Origin: Peronospora farinosa
Lineage: Eukaryota; Oomycota; Peronosporomycetes; Peronosporales; Peronosporaceae
Direction of reading: 5' to 3'
NCBI GenBank assembly: GCA_947646735.1
Contig: CANTFK010000979.1
Location: forward strand, 62,001 to 126,000
DNA length: 64,000 nt
Position numbers and translations under genes: made by a program
In this document: one piece after another, positions 20,795 through 33,059 of the stretch
Numbering within the stretch: the first letter of the stretch is position 1
Layout: each line of letters begins with the position of its first letter
The notes under the pieces: generated by a model
What the model was told of the DNA's origin: nothing
The model's database searches: none
Seen by the model: only the letters and a program-made list of their open reading frames with translations

Positions 20795-22674
20795 ATGTCT
20801 TCAATTCCTTCGTCACGTGAGTCCCTTACTGTGACCTTTGTTGATCGTCCATCTCTAACTCGTGCGTTCCAGCCATGTCTTCCCCCGGTTCTGACCCACC
20901 GTCTGCTGACCCACCGTCCGCTGACCCACCGTCTGAAGAGCCGACTTCGATCGTCGTCGCGCCTTCGGTTGACTCTCCATGTAGAGAGGCGTCCTTGGCC
21001 GACCTTCCCGTGACGGTGTCTTCGCCGTTGAGTGCTGCCGAAACTGTTTTCGTTCAGAGCTCTCCTGTTTCCTCCGCTTTGCCTCCTGCCGAGACGGCAG
21101 ATCCTCCTGTCGCGCCGGTCTCCATGGTTGACAACCCGTCTTCCGCGCCAGTCGACCTGTGTGTAGCTCTGCATGAACAGCAAGCTCTCGTGGACGCGCA
21201 ATCTCGCCGCATAGAGGACTTCGAGGGTCGGCTAGGTGTCGTTCCCCCTTCGGTCACCTTATTGGCCACCCATTGTGAGCGTTTGGAAGAGACGTTACGC
21301 GACAATTCCCGGCTGGTGGTCCAACTCCGCGAAGCTCTTCAGCGCGAGAAGACACTAGTGGATCGCCTGCGATGGAAGATCGACCACATTCGAAGCCGTT
21401 ACTCGCTTCTTGCTGCAGATCTCGATCACGTCGACTTCTCCGATGGGCCACCTCCGGGACCAGCTCCTCCTTCGGCAGCTTCGCCCCCGGCCGTATGTTC
21501 CCCTTCGAGGCCGGCGAAAGCTCTTGGCAAACGTTCCAGGCGTCCGTCCCCCCGTGTGCCTGCCAAAGTTTCCAAGCCTCCGAGGCCCGACACATCCGCG
21601 ATACCGCTGTCGGAAGTCTCTGGTGGCCGCTCTCCTGTCATGCTGGAGTCTTCGGACGACGACCTCAGCGACGACAGCGAGACAATTCGGGCGGCCCTGG
21701 TCAAGTATCGTTCTTCCGGTCTTCGCCCCACCAGTTCAAGTTCTTCACGTCTTCTGCCGACGTCCGCTCCCCCATTTAGGACCACCTCGGCTTCCGGCCT
21801 CTCGCTGAAACGGGCGATGTTCGGGACGTCGGACTCGGACACTGAGTCGTCTGCGGAAAAAGAAAAGAGCGCGCCCACTGTTGTGGACAACAATTCGCCC
21901 CTTTCGACCGACTCTTGCTTGCTCCCCAAGGATGTCATCATCCCAGGGTACATGCAGTCGAAGACCTTCTCTGCCGCGGAAGTGGCGTCTTGGCCGGTCG
22001 ACCTGGTCAATTTTTGGTGCATGGTAACAATGTCTTCCACAGACTTGGTCGACCAGCTGGATCTACCTTGGGGTTGGTTCGGTCCTCCGGACGGAAACCT
22101 CGACCGCCCTCCCAAATGGAAGAAGTCGTTGGTGAACCCTCTGATGATCCAGAGATTTCTGGATGCTGAACTTTGGGTAGAAGCTCGTGTTCCCATTCAA
22201 CCCGCTTCCTTTCGACCTGTTGGCTGGTTCACCCAGTTGGCAGCGGCCTACATCCAGTTTGACGAAGAGCATAGTCAAGCACTTTGGGAGGCGACCCACT
22301 GCCTGTGGATCTCCAAGGACCAAGCGCGAGCGAACTCTTTCCTCGCGTCCTACTACAACGCGCGGAAGAAGCGTCGGAGTCGGGCGAATCGAGCGTGGCG
22401 GGAGGTGGTCGACTTTATCTTCGTTGAGATGAGTAAGGGCCGCTGCGATCTCGACATTTTCCTGGACCCCTTCTTCCGACATCTTCCTCGAACCCGCCGT
22501 GTAGTTTACTGGTATCCTGGTCGTGAGGAGGGATCAGATCCAGTCGACCTACTTGAGGCCCTTCGGGTGTCGGATTCCGCGTGGCCGTGGCTCACCCAGT
22601 ATCGGTTGTCTTCTGTGCTCCATCCTGGCGCGCTAGTTCCACGCCTCAAAGGCAAGTTTGAGCCATCCGTTTAG
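20795..22674 (+). CDS. Antisense ORF of inner element D, intact, unknown function
   Basis: The main frame 20875-22674 is 599 codons. It runs opposite to gag-pol and starts 127 bp from the LTR. If the candidate intron 20817-20872 is spliced, an upstream ATG at 20795 joins in frame and adds eight residues. The protein has a Ser/Pro-rich N-terminus, a probable coiled coil (about residues 90-170), a basic Pro-rich stretch with GKRSRRPSPR, an acidic patch SSDDDLSDDSET, and a Trp-rich C-terminal domain (about 375-599; PWGWFGPPDG, KKRRSRANRAWREVVDF). I recognise no family. The outer copy is equally intact, while gag and pol are broken. Antisense ORFs in this position are known in plant Tat-lineage elements. 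Confidence 0.7.
20817..20872 (+). other. Candidate intron before the main antisense-ORF start
   Basis: Donor GTGAGT, branch-like CTAAC at 20855-20859 and acceptor TTCCAG give a 56-bp intron. Splicing joins ATG at 20795 in frame with the long ORF. It is identical in the outer copy. Confidence 0.5.
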
Positions 22675-22927
22675 GTCTTCCCTTGAACATGAATCTTCTT
22701 TTCCCTTCGATCCTATTTTGTGTGCTTGTCCATCTTCCATCTCCTCTGCCATACTTTCCTCTGTTCCAGGTAATCTTGGCAATCTTCCTCCTTTGTTTTC
22801 CATTCTCCTATACTCCTAACTCGTGGAAGTTCGAAATCGCCCCGCAGGCGACCCAAGTCTTCCAACGAGGGGCTGGGCCGACCATTGAGGGACTCGGTCC
22901 AGCTTCTAAAAAACTTGCTACCGTCTG

Positions 22928-24345
22928 CTAGTTTTCATGGCTTTGCATTACTTCGAAGCGTTTATGGCTTGTCTTCTTGCGCCCGAAGTCCCGGAGTAAG
23001 GCTTCGCAATTCAGATCCACTTCGTCCACCCACGAGGGGTCAGGGTGTTCCTTCCATTGCAAGAGGAATTCTCGTTGTTGCCTTCCATACCGACTTTTTT
23101 ACCTGTGCGGCTCTCTATATTTCTTTGACTTCATACTCGCCTTCTTCCAATTCCCACACCCTGCTGTCTTCTGGTAACAGACATTCGTCGAAGTCGACTC
23201 GATCTGTTCTATCCACTTCCAGCTCGCTGTTAGGTCGATCGGGGAACTCTCTGACGGGCTTGAGCATGAAGATGTGCATGATTGGGAATAGTCTATATTC
23301 TGTGCCTCGTAATTCCAAACGTACTGCATGATCTCCGACTAGTTCTCGAACTCGGAACGGTCCGTGCCAGAGGTGGGCCAATTTCTTGGCATACCCCTCC
23401 TTCAACCGGTCTAAGTATAGCCATACCCGGGACCCTAGCTGAATTTCGTGGCCGACTGCCCCTTCATTTTGTGCTTGCACCCGAGCCTGACTAGCCGCCC
23501 GTAAATTCTCGTTGACTTGGTCCCTTGCTCGCTGATAGTGACTCTGAATCCGATATCTCCATCTCCGAGGTCCTGATTCTTGACGTCGAGTGTTCACCAC
23601 CGGTAACATAGTCTCAAGAGTGGTCCTAGCATCCCATCCATGTACCAGATAGAACGGTGTTTCCTCCCGCACTCTGTCTTGAGCCGTGTTTAACGCGAAC
23701 GTTAAACGTTCCGCGTACTCATCCCAGTCTCGCTTTCCCACGTCGGCTACGTACATCTTGAGCGATCTTGTTAGAGTCTGGACCATTCTCTCCGCAGTGC
23801 CGTTCGCTTGAGGTCGGTAGGCCATGGTCGCTCTCTGCCGTTGACCCACCATGCGACTGAAAGCTCGGAAGAACTCCAACATAAACCCCGGTTCCCGATC
23901 GTGACGGATCGTCTCACTGGCGCCAAAATGGCGAAAAAAACATTCTTCATATCCCTCAGCTACTGTATGGGCCGTACGTGACGCACTAGCCTTAGCCATC
24001 ACATAACCTGTGAACAGGTCGACCCAGATCAGTAGTTCCGTATTTCCTTTATACGACTTGGGGAGAGATGGTATGTGTGTGGTCCATCGCGATAATTTTT
24101 GGGAAAGGTACGTCACCTCAAATTCCCCGGAGACTACCCTTGTAAAGTGGGCCTCCCTTTTCCAGTCTCACAATCCATGCACTGACCCACATATTTCTGG
24201 ACGCTCCGGAAAAGACCCCTTCAATGACAATATCGTCGGATCTGATGATAAGTACGCCCGATTCCCTGATGGCCGCCTTCCAAACTCGTATGATAGCGAT
24301 GGAGGACGTCGGCTTGGAGACTCTCAGGTATCACCAATCTGGCAG
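22928..24345 (-). pseudogene. Inner element D integrase with chromodomain
   Basis: The zinc-binding part (24345-24117) has VLHRYHTSLEGGHQG and CMDCETGKG with an in-frame TGA between them. The core (24116-23115) carries the DDE residues in WVDLFTGYV, IRHDREPGFM and ANGTAERMVQ, and a C-terminal domain with LWHGPFRVREL. After a frame change, 23089-22928 reads REFLLQWKEHPDPSWV, a chromodomain, which in chromoviruses targets insertion to marked chromatin. The TGA and the frame change are shared with the outer copy. Confidence 0.85.
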
Positions 24346-25169
24346 TTATGTCTCGGTCGTCTCCCTCGATTCTCTGCCGGGGAAGTACATTCTTCACTTA
24401 TCTCGTAATCCTCCGACATTTTGCTGCAGGTTCTGGCCGCTTCCACTGACAAGTCCTTCCAGTCTCCATAAAAGTATGCCTTCAACTCGCGTACCCAGCT
24501 CTCTTCTTCTTGCGCATCTCGGATACTATCCATCCGGAGTTGTTGTACCACATCTTCTTGCATGACCTCTCCCGATATTTTGACGGGGAACCGTGATCTC
24601 GTCACCGCAGATACCCTGATCGACGGACCCCGGTCTCTAGGGACCAACACCTCTGGCAGCCGATTGATTGTTTCTAGACCTGACCACTCTCCTCTTGTTA
24701 TCGACTCGACCCCTTGCTGCTGATGTAAAGCCGCACTGGCCAACTGGTCTGCGCTCTGATTCCAGTCTCGTTCCACATGTAAGACTGCGTGGGTGGGCCA
24801 CGACTGGAGCTTACTCAACGCCTTGGCCCGCAACGGGGATAAACCTGAAGCTTTGCATTCAATCTCTTCACGCATCTGCCTTATAACCAAATTGGAGTCT
24901 CCACAGATAATCAAACGCCGTCGCTCCATTGGCTCCAGCAGGTCAAAACCCAGCAACATGCCCTCATATTCTGCCTCATTCACTGTAGAATTGTCGAGAT
25001 ATTTCGATGCAGATGCGACTATAGTCCAAGCAGGAAGTATCCACACAATAGCGCTGCAGGCGCCTCCCCCTTGTTTCACCCGGGCCGACCCATCGAAACT
25101 CATCACATACAGTTCTTCGTTCGGTTCCACTGTGGGCGTTGGTAGGTTGACCACTTGCCTGGCTTGCAT
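24324..25169 (-). CDS. Inner element D second RNase H
   Basis: The reading has SFDGSARVKQGGGACSAIVW, NEAEYEGMLLGF, IICGDSNLVI and DWNQSADQLAS. These give the four acidic positions (Asp, Glu, Asp, Asp) of an RNase H1/archaeal-type RNase H. This domain follows the decayed gypsy RNase H. Dual RNase H of this kind has been described in plant Tat elements and in some oomycete Ty3/gypsy elements. Near its end this copy differs from the outer one and runs into another frame (about 24,400). Confidence 0.8.
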   Translation of the reverse strand: MQARQVVNLPTPTVEPNEELYVMSFDGSARVKQGGGACSAIVWILPAWTIVASASKYLDNSTVNEAEYEGMLLGFDLLEPMERRRLIICGDSNLVIRQMREEIECKASGLSPLRAKALSKLQSWPTHAVLHVERDWNQSADQLASAALHQQQGVESITRGEWSGLETINRLPEVLVPRDRGPSIRVSAVTRSRFPVKISGEVMQEDVVQQLRMDSIRDAQEEESWVRELKAYFYGDWKDLSVEAARTCSKMSEDYEISEECTSPAENRGRRPRHNCQIGDT

Positions 25170-25272
25170 CTTGGGAGCAATTGACGACAGAATGGAGTCT
25201 ACATTTTCTCGAGGCGTAATACTGGCAGCTAACGCCCCCAGTACCTGGTCTTCGCCTTTCTTGCATCACAAT

Positions 25273-27457
25273 CTACAAAGTCCACTGGGACAAGAGAGCG
25301 GCCCAATTTCCCAAGCGGCCTTGCAACCCCGAAGACTTCACTAGCCAGGCTAGTGTAGAATGTCTCGTCAGAACCTTGAAAAGTCGGGTGACCAACATCG
25401 TGAAGCAAGTCTCCAATATTCGTAAAAAAACCAACACTTCCTTTTCCACTGTACTATAGTTCAACTCGTTTAACTTGAGAGTTCGGCTCGTAAACATTAC
25501 TGGCATGTACAGGCCGTCGTAATTCCGCACCAACGACGCCGAGATGGCCCAATCACTTGCGTAGACAATAATAACTGCCTCTCTATCCGGGTCAAAATGT
25601 CGTAGGATGGGCGCCGTAGCAATCTTGTTCTTGAGCATGGCAAACGCTACTTGTACCTTCGACCATTTTTCTTCGTCGTCTTCTTGGGCCGCCACGTCAT
25701 CGTTAGCCTTCAATTTGCACCTCCAAGCGTGAAAATCCACCTCTCTCAGTTTATAAGAGATTGACGCGTATATGGCATAATCTTCGATGTACCTGCTGTA
25801 GTAATTTAGGCTTCCTAGAAAGGATTGCATAGCCTTCAGCGTTGTCAGTAGAGGTAGGTCGACCAAAGACTGAAGATCCTTTGGGTGGGCCTCTAGTCCC
25901 CCTTTGGAAAATCGATGTCCAAGATACTCGACCTTCCGACATCCCCACGTACTCTTGACTGCACTGACCGACAAATTTCTATAGTCACACACGCCTAGCA
26001 GCCGCTCTACGTTCTGGCATAATACGTCCCACGATTCGGCCGGAACAAGTATGTCGTCAATGTATGATCGTCGACCCAATACAGAGAGGCCCGATTTTGC
26101 ATCGGGTTCCCCTGTTGCGAACAAATCCTCTGTTTCCTCTGTGGCCGCCCCTGGCAAAATCCGTAAGAATCCATATAACGCATTATCCAACAACCTTTGA
26201 TATATCTGAGGCGCATTCTTAAGCCCAAAAGGCATCCGAAGCCATTCAAATAATCCCAGTGGAGTAACGAAAGCTGAGATTAGTCTCGCCCTTTCGGTCA
26301 TACTGACGACCCAAAAACCACTCGCCATATCAAGAGAACAGTACCATAAAGCTCCGTCCAGGTCCTCCAGTAATTCATTAATCAACGGCATCGGGTATAC
26401 CATGAGCTGAGTGAGATCATTCACCAACCGATAGTCGATACACAATCGAATATCGACCCCATTCTTCTTTACGGCTGGCCCATGGTGGGGTGGAAGGCTG
26501 AATGATCTTTGCCGATAACAGTTCTTTGATCAGGTCGGCTAGCTTCTCTCTGAATTGAGGGGCCACCTTCCGTATGCGTTGCGCAATCGGTCTTGCATTC
26601 CCCATATCGATATCGCATATCGCTCCTCGGGCGGCCGGGGGTAAAGCGTTACCTTTGCCCATCAGCAGATGTCGTTTCTTCCATATTATTTGTCGCAACC
26701 GGTCCACCTCTTCGGGAGTGTTCCCATCTGGATCAGGAATCTGTATATCTTCTAACGCAATGCCTTCGGATGAGGGGTCCACTTCCGGTACGACCGCCCA
26801 CCCTGGCCTTATGTCCTCGGCCCAAAGTTCCCCACTCTCGAAAGAACACACCTGGTCATCTGCCTGTAACAAGTCTACCAGTTTGGATTCCTTCTCCTTG
26901 GTGGTGGTCACTGCATGTAGGTCTTCTTCAAATACACTCCGCTTTTTGGCGGTCCCCTCCTGCCAATTCGCCCTCTCTTCGCACGGTTGTTCTTCTCTGT
27001 CGGGTACCGGTTGGTGCGTTATATTCATCATTGGAGCTGGGGCCTCTGGTCGCTGTAAGATGTGTGACGGAGTCTTATACTCTGGTCTCTCCACTAGTGG
27101 CCCCTCTTCCTCTTCCGTTGGGTCGACCTGATGGTCGACTTGGTCGGTGGTAAATTCATAAGCCAGATTTAGCCATTCCGCATATCTTCGAGAGCCTACC
27201 GAGACAAACCCTGGCGTTCTAGGAACTTGCTCCCTAGTCAACCACATACCTACCTTGGTATCTTCATGCAATGTTAAGGGGCGAGGGCTGACATTGGTTA
27301 TCTTCAAAATCGGTCGACGCCCTATCCCTTGTATCATGGTGGTCACCCATCGTTCGCCTCTCGTGACCCACAATTTCCACTGTTCCGAGGTCGACCTTTT
27401 GAGAGGCACTTCCGTACATCCTCCAACGAATATCTGTACATACCGACCCAATTTCAC
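25273..27457 (-). pseudogene. Inner element D protease tail, RT and decayed gypsy RNase H
   Basis: Two frames overlap at 26417-26445. The RT has LCIDYRLVNDLTQ, MPFGLKNAPQIYQRLLD and the active-site box SYIDDILV. A 14-bp deletion at about 26472 (against the outer copy) shifts the frame before the first RT block. The following gypsy RNase H reads IIVYASDWAISASLV and TRHSTLAWL: Tyr replaces the usual first Asp and Arg the usual late Asp, so it is probably not catalytic. The same Tyr occurs in element C. Confidence 0.85.
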
Positions 27458-27473
27458 ATCCGATACTCGAGTA

Positions 27474-27966
27474 TTAAACAGTCCTTCGCCCGGTAAACTG
27501 TACCCTGACTTTATCGGGGAGACAGAGAGTTCCGTCGGCCAAGTCTAACCGGATACCGGCTGGGACCATGAAGTCCATTCCCAAAATTGCATCTTGGCCT
27601 ACCATAGGGCCTACCCACACCTTAAAGATGTACACCAAGTTCCCATTCAGAGTGACCTTGATGCGAGTGCGCCCCTCCGTGGTATATACGGCTTCCCCAA
27701 TACCAATACATTTTTGTCGTTCACTTTCATCAATTTGGCAGCCTACCTTACGAGCAAAGGCGATATCCAGAATGGATATCTCGGCACCAGTATCGAACAA
27801 CAAATTTGCATGGTTATTGTTGACTTTTCCAGAGGCTTTCGCTTGTCTGAACCATTTAGTAGGGGCGTGGTATTTCCAGTACCCCCTAGACTCGCCTGGC
27901 AATAAGTCCAACTCCATTACTGAACTTTCTCGAACAAAATTATTAGGCTCATTCAAAGAAGCAACA
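27474..27966 (-). pseudogene. Inner element D protease
   Basis: It starts next to the circle break and reads LLFDTGAEISILDIAFARK, then GQDAILGMDFM: a retropepsin with its DTG box and the later Gly-rich flap region. It is the only uninterrupted protease copy in the window and serves as the reference for the break in the outer copy. Confidence 0.85.
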
Positions 27967-30451
27967 CATAAAGTAGCTATCCAAATTAAATAAAAGTGAG
28001 CGACAAGAATGTGTTGGTATTGGGGAATCCGTATATATCACGGAGGGACGCACTCGCATCAAGGTCACTCTGAATGGGAACTTGGTGTACATCTTTAAGG
28101 TCCTATGGTAGGACAAGATGCAATTTTGGGAATGGACTTCATGGTCCCCGCCGGTATCCGGTTAGACTTGGCCGACGGAACTCTCTGTCTCCCCGATAAA
28201 GTCAGGGTACAGTTGACCGGGCGAAGGACTGTTTAATACTCGAGTATCGGATGTGAAATTGGGTCGGTATGTACAGATATCCGTTGGAGGATGTACGGAA
28301 GTGCCTCTCAAAAGGTCGACCTCGGAACAGTGGAAATTGTGGGTCACGAGAGGCGAACGATGGGTGACCACCATGATACAAGGGATAGGGCGTCGACCGA
28401 TTTTGAAGATAACCAATGTCAGCCCTCGCCCCTTAACATTGCATGAAGATACCAAGGTAGGTATGTGGTTGACTAGGGAGCAAGTTCCTAGAACGCCAGG
28501 GTTTGTCTCGGTAGGCTCTCGAAGATATGCGGAATGGCTAAATCTGGCTTATGAATTTACCACCGACCAAGTCGACCATCAGGTCGACCCAACGGAAGAG
28601 GAAGAGGGGCCACTAGTGGAGAGACCAGAGTATAAGACTCCGTCACACATCTTACAGCGACCAGAGGCCCCAGCTCCAATGATGAATATAACGCACCAAC
28701 CGGTACCCGACAGAGAAGAACAACCGTGCGAAGAGAGGGCGAATTGGCAGGAGGGGACCGCCAAAAAGCGGAGTGTATTTGAAGAAGACCTACATGCAGT
28801 GACCACCACCAAGGAGAAGGAATCCAAACTGGTAGACTTGTTACAGGCAGATGACCAGGTGTGTTCTTTCGAGAGTGGGGAACTTTGGGCCGAGGACATA
28901 AGGCCAGGGTGGGCGGTCGTACCGGAAGTGGACCCCTCATCCGAAGGCATTGCGTTAGAAGATATACAGATTCCTGATCCAGATGGGAACACTCCCGAAG
29001 AGGTGGACCGGTTGCGACAAATAATATGGAAGAAACGACATCTGCTGATGGGCAAAGGTAACGCTTTACCCCTGGCCGCCCGAGGAGCGATATGCGATAT
29101 CGATATGGGGAATGCAAGACCGATTGCGCAACGCATACGGAAGGTGGCCCCTCAATTCAGAGAGAAGCTAGCCGACCTGATCAAGGGACTGTTATCAGCA
29201 AAGATCATTCAGCTCTCCGCCTCGCCATGGGCCAGCCCAATTGTAATTATCGTGAAGAAGAATGGGGTCGATATTCGATTGTGTATCGACTATCGGTTGG
29301 TGAATGATCTCACTCAGCTCATGGTATACCCGATGCCGTTGATTAATGAATTACTGGAGGACCTGGACGGAGCTTTATGGTACTGTTCTCTTGATATGGC
29401 GAGTGGTTTTTGGGTCGTCAGTATGACCGAAAGGGCGAGACTAATCTCAGCTTTCGTTACTCCACTGGGATTATTTGAATGGCTTCGGATGCCTTTTGGG
29501 CTTAAGAATGCGCCTCAGATATATCAAAGGTTGTTGGATAATGCGTTATATGGATTCTTACGGATTTTGCCAGGGGCGGCCCCAGAGGAAACAGAGGATT
29601 TGTTCGCAACAGGGGAACCCGATGCAAAATCGGGCCTCTCTGTATTGGGTCGACGATCATACATTGACGACATACTTGTTCCGGCCGAATCGTGGGACGT
29701 ATTATGCCAGAACGTAGAGCGGCTGCTAGGCGTGTGTGACTATAAAAATTTGTCGGTCAGTGCAGTCAAGGGTACGTGGGGATGTCGGAAGGTCGAGTAT
29801 CTTGGACATCGAGTTTCCAAAGGGAGACTAGAGGCCCACCCAAAGGATCTTCAGTCTTTGGTCGACCTACCTCTACTGACAACGCTGAAGGCTATGCAAT
29901 CCTTTCTAGGAAGCCTAAATTACTACAGCAGGTACATCGAAGATTATGCCATATACGCGTCAATCTCTTATAAACTGAGAGAGGTGGATTTTCACGCTTG
30001 GAGGTGCAAATTGAAGGCTAACGATGACGTGGCGGCCCAAGAAGACGACGAAGAAAAATGGTCGAAGGTACAAGTAGCGTTTGCCATGCTCAAGAACAAG
30101 ATTGCTACGGCGCCCATCCTACGACATTTTGACCCGGATAGAGAGGCAGTTATTATTGTCTACGCAAGTGATTGGGCCATCTCGGCGTCGTTGGTGCGGA
30201 ATTACGACGGCCTGTACATGCCAGTAATGTTTACGAGCCGAACTCTCAAGTTAAACGAGTTGAACTATAGTACAGTGGAAAAGGAAGTGTTGGTTTTTTT
30301 ACGAATATTGGAGACTTGCTTCACGATGTTGGTCACCCGACTTTTCAAGGTTCTGACGAGACATTCTACACTAGCCTGGCTAGTGAAGTCTTCGGGGTTG
30401 CAAGGCCGCTTGGGAAATTGGGCCGCTCTCTTGTCCCAGTGGACTTTGTAG
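27967..30451 (+). CDS. Outer element D protease tail, RT and decayed gypsy RNase H
   Basis: The protease resumes at 27967 at exactly the codon where the other half stops. A 732-codon frame (28253-30451) then runs through a hydrophilic spacer, the RT (WASPIVIIVKKNGVDIRLCI, SLDMASGFWVVSMT, NAPQIYQRLLD, SYIDDILV) and the decayed RNase H (VYASDWAISASLV). The RT is complete here, unlike in the inner copy. The RNase H lacks two catalytic Asp residues. Confidence 0.85.
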
Positions 30452-30554
30452 ATTGTGATGCAAGAAAGGCGAAGACCAGGTACTGGGGGCGTTAGCTGCC
30501 AGTATTACGCCTCGAGAAAATGTAGACTCCATTCTGTCGTCAATTGCTCCCAAG

Positions 30555-31388
30555 ATGCAAGCCAGGCAAGTGGTCAACCTACCAACGCCCACAGTGGAAC
30601 CGAACGAAGAACTGTATGTGATGAGTTTCGATGGGTCGGCCCGGGTGAAACAAGGGGGAGGCGCCTGCAGCGCTATTGTGTGGATACTTCCTGCTTGGAC
30701 TATAGTCGCATCTGCATCGAAATATCTCGACAATTCTACAGTGAATGAGGCAGAATATGAGGGCATGTTGCTGGGTTTTGACCTGCTGGAGCCAATGGAG
30801 CGACGGCGCTTGATTATCTGTGGAGACTCCAATTTGGTTATAAGGCAGATGCGTGAAGAGATTGAATGCAAAGCTTCAGGTTTATCCCCGTTGCGGGCCA
30901 AGGCGTTGAGTAAGCTCCAGTCGTGGCCCACCCACGCAGTCTTACATGTGGAACGAGACTGGAATCAGAGCGCAGACCAGTTGGCCAGTGCGGCTTTACA
31001 TCAGCAGCAAGGGGTCGAGTCGATAACAAGAGGAGAGTGGTCAGGTCTAGAAACAATCAATCGGCTGCCAGAGGTGTTGGTCCCTAGAGACCGGGGTCCG
31101 TCGATCAGGGTATCTGCGGTGACGAGATCACGGTTCCCCGTCAAAATATCGGGAGAGGTCATGCAAGAAGATGTGGTACAACAACTCCGGATGGATAGTA
31201 TCCGAGATGCGCAAGAAGAAGAGAGCTGGGTACGCGAGTTGAAGGCATACTTTTATGGAGACTGGAAGGACTTGTCAGTGGAAGCGGCCAGAACCTGCAG
31301 CAAAATGTCGGAGGATTACGAGATAAGTGAAGAAGGACTGTTGGTGTACTGCTCTGGCCAGAGATCGAGGGAGACGACCGAGACATAA
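30555..31388 (+). CDS. Outer element D second RNase H
   Basis: It is near-identical to the inner copy and keeps the FDGSA, AEYEG, GDSNL and DWNQSAD blocks. It would supply the RNA-removal activity that the first RNase H seems to have lost. The ATG at 30555 is only the first Met of the open frame; in the native element it is part of Pol. Confidence 0.8.
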   Translation: MQARQVVNLPTPTVEPNEELYVMSFDGSARVKQGGGACSAIVWILPAWTIVASASKYLDNSTVNEAEYEGMLLGFDLLEPMERRRLIICGDSNLVIRQMREEIECKASGLSPLRAKALSKLQSWPTHAVLHVERDWNQSADQLASAALHQQQGVESITRGEWSGLETINRLPEVLVPRDRGPSIRVSAVTRSRFPVKISGEVMQEDVVQQLRMDSIRDAQEEESWVRELKAYFYGDWKDLSVEAARTCSKMSEDYEISEEGLLVYCSGQRSRETTET

Positions 31389-32806
31389 CTGCCAGATTGG
31401 TGATACCTGAGAGTCTCCAAGCCGACGTCCTCCATCGCTATCATACGAGTTTGGAAGGCGGCCATCAGGGAATCGGGCGTACTTATCATCAGATCCGACG
31501 ATATTGTCATTGAAGGGGTCTGTTCCGGAGCGTCCAGAAATATGTGGGTCAGTGCATGGATTGTGAGACTGGAAAAGGGAGGCCCACTTTACAAGGGTAG
31601 TCTCCGGGGAATTTGAGGTGACGTACCTTTCCCAAAAATTATCGCGATGGACCACACACATACCATCTCTCCCCAAGTCGTATAAAGGAAATACGGAACT
31701 ACTGATCTGGGTCGACCTGTTCACAGGTTATGTGATGGCTAAGGCTAGTGCGTCACGTACGGCCCATACAGTAGCTGAGGGATATGAAGAATGTTTTTTT
31801 CGCCATTTTGGCGCCAGTGAGACGATCCGTCACGATCGGGAACCGGGGTTTATGTTGGAGTTCTTCCGAGCTTTCAGTCGCATGGTGGGTCAACGGCAGA
31901 GAGCGACCATGGCCTACCGACCTCAAGCGAACGGCACTGCGGAGAGAATGGTCCAGACTCTAACAAGATCGCTCAAGATGTACGTAGCCGACGTGGGAAA
32001 GCGAGACTGGGATGAGTACGCGGAACGTTTAACGTTCGCGTTAAACACGGCTCAAGACAGAGTGCGGGAGGAAACACCGTTCTATCTGGTACATGGATGG
32101 GATGCTAGGACCACTCTTGAGACTATGTTACCGGTGGTGAACACTCGACGTCAAGAATCAGGACCTCGGAGATGGAGATATCGGATTCAGAGTCACTATC
32201 AGCGAGCAAGGGACCAAGTCAACGAGAATTTACGGGCGGCTAGTCAGGCTCGGGTGCAAGCACAAAATGAAGGGGCAGTCGGCCACGAAATTCAGCTAGG
32301 GTCCCGGGTATGGCTATACTTAGACCGGTTGAAGGAGGGGTATGCCAAGAAATTGGCCCACCTCTGGCACGGACCGTTCCGAGTTCGAGAACTAGTCGGA
32401 GATCATGCAGTACGTTTGGAATTACGAGGCACAGAATATAGACTATTCCCAATCATGCACATCTTCATGCTCAAGCCCGTCAGAGAGTTCCCCGATCGAC
32501 CTAACAGCGAGCTGGAAGTGGATAGAACAGATCGAGTCGACTTCGACGAATGTCTGTTACCAGAAGACAGCAGGGTGTGGGAATTGGAAGAAGGCGAGTA
32601 TGAAGTCAAAGAAATATAGAGAGCCGCACAGGTAAAAAAGTAGGTATGGAAGGCAACAACGAGAATTCCTCTTGCAATGGAAGGAACACCCTGACCCCTC
32701 GTGGGTGGACGAAGTGGATCTGAATTGCGAAGCCTTACTCCGGGACTTCGGGCGCAAGAAGACAAGCCATAAACGCTTCGAAGTAATGCAAAGCCATGAA
32801 AACTAG
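31389..32806 (+). pseudogene. Outer element D integrase with chromodomain
   Basis: The zinc-binding part has an in-frame TGA at about 31511. The core frame 31618-32619 (333 codons) has the DDE residues. It stops after YEVKEI, and the chromodomain (REFLLQWKEHPDPSWVDEVD) continues in another frame at 32645-32806. The same lesions are in the inner copy. Confidence 0.85.
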
Positions 32807-33059
32807 CAGACGGTAGCAAGTTTTTTAGAAGCTGGACCGAGTCCCTCAATGGTCGGCCCAGCCCCTCGTTGGAAGACTTGGGTCGCCTGCGGGGCGATTT
32901 CGAACTTCCACGAGTTAGGAGTATAGGAGAATGGAAAACAAAGGAGGAAGATTGCCAAGATTACCTGGAACAGAGGAAAGTATGGCAGAGGAGATGGAAG
33001 ATGGACAAGCACACAAAATAGGATCGAAGGGAAAAGAAGATTCATGTTCAAGGGAAGAC

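Noticed and set aside
20603..21013. 136-codon plus-strand ORF spanning the inner LTR end
   Set aside because: It reads LTR sequence and then the antisense-ORF start in another frame. It is mirrored at 34721-35131, and the pattern is explained by the LTR and the longer ORF.
21426..22196. 256-codon minus-strand ORF opposite the antisense ORF
   Set aside because: It is a shadow caused by the GC-rich third positions of the 599-codon ORF. Its counterpart in the other copy is broken up.
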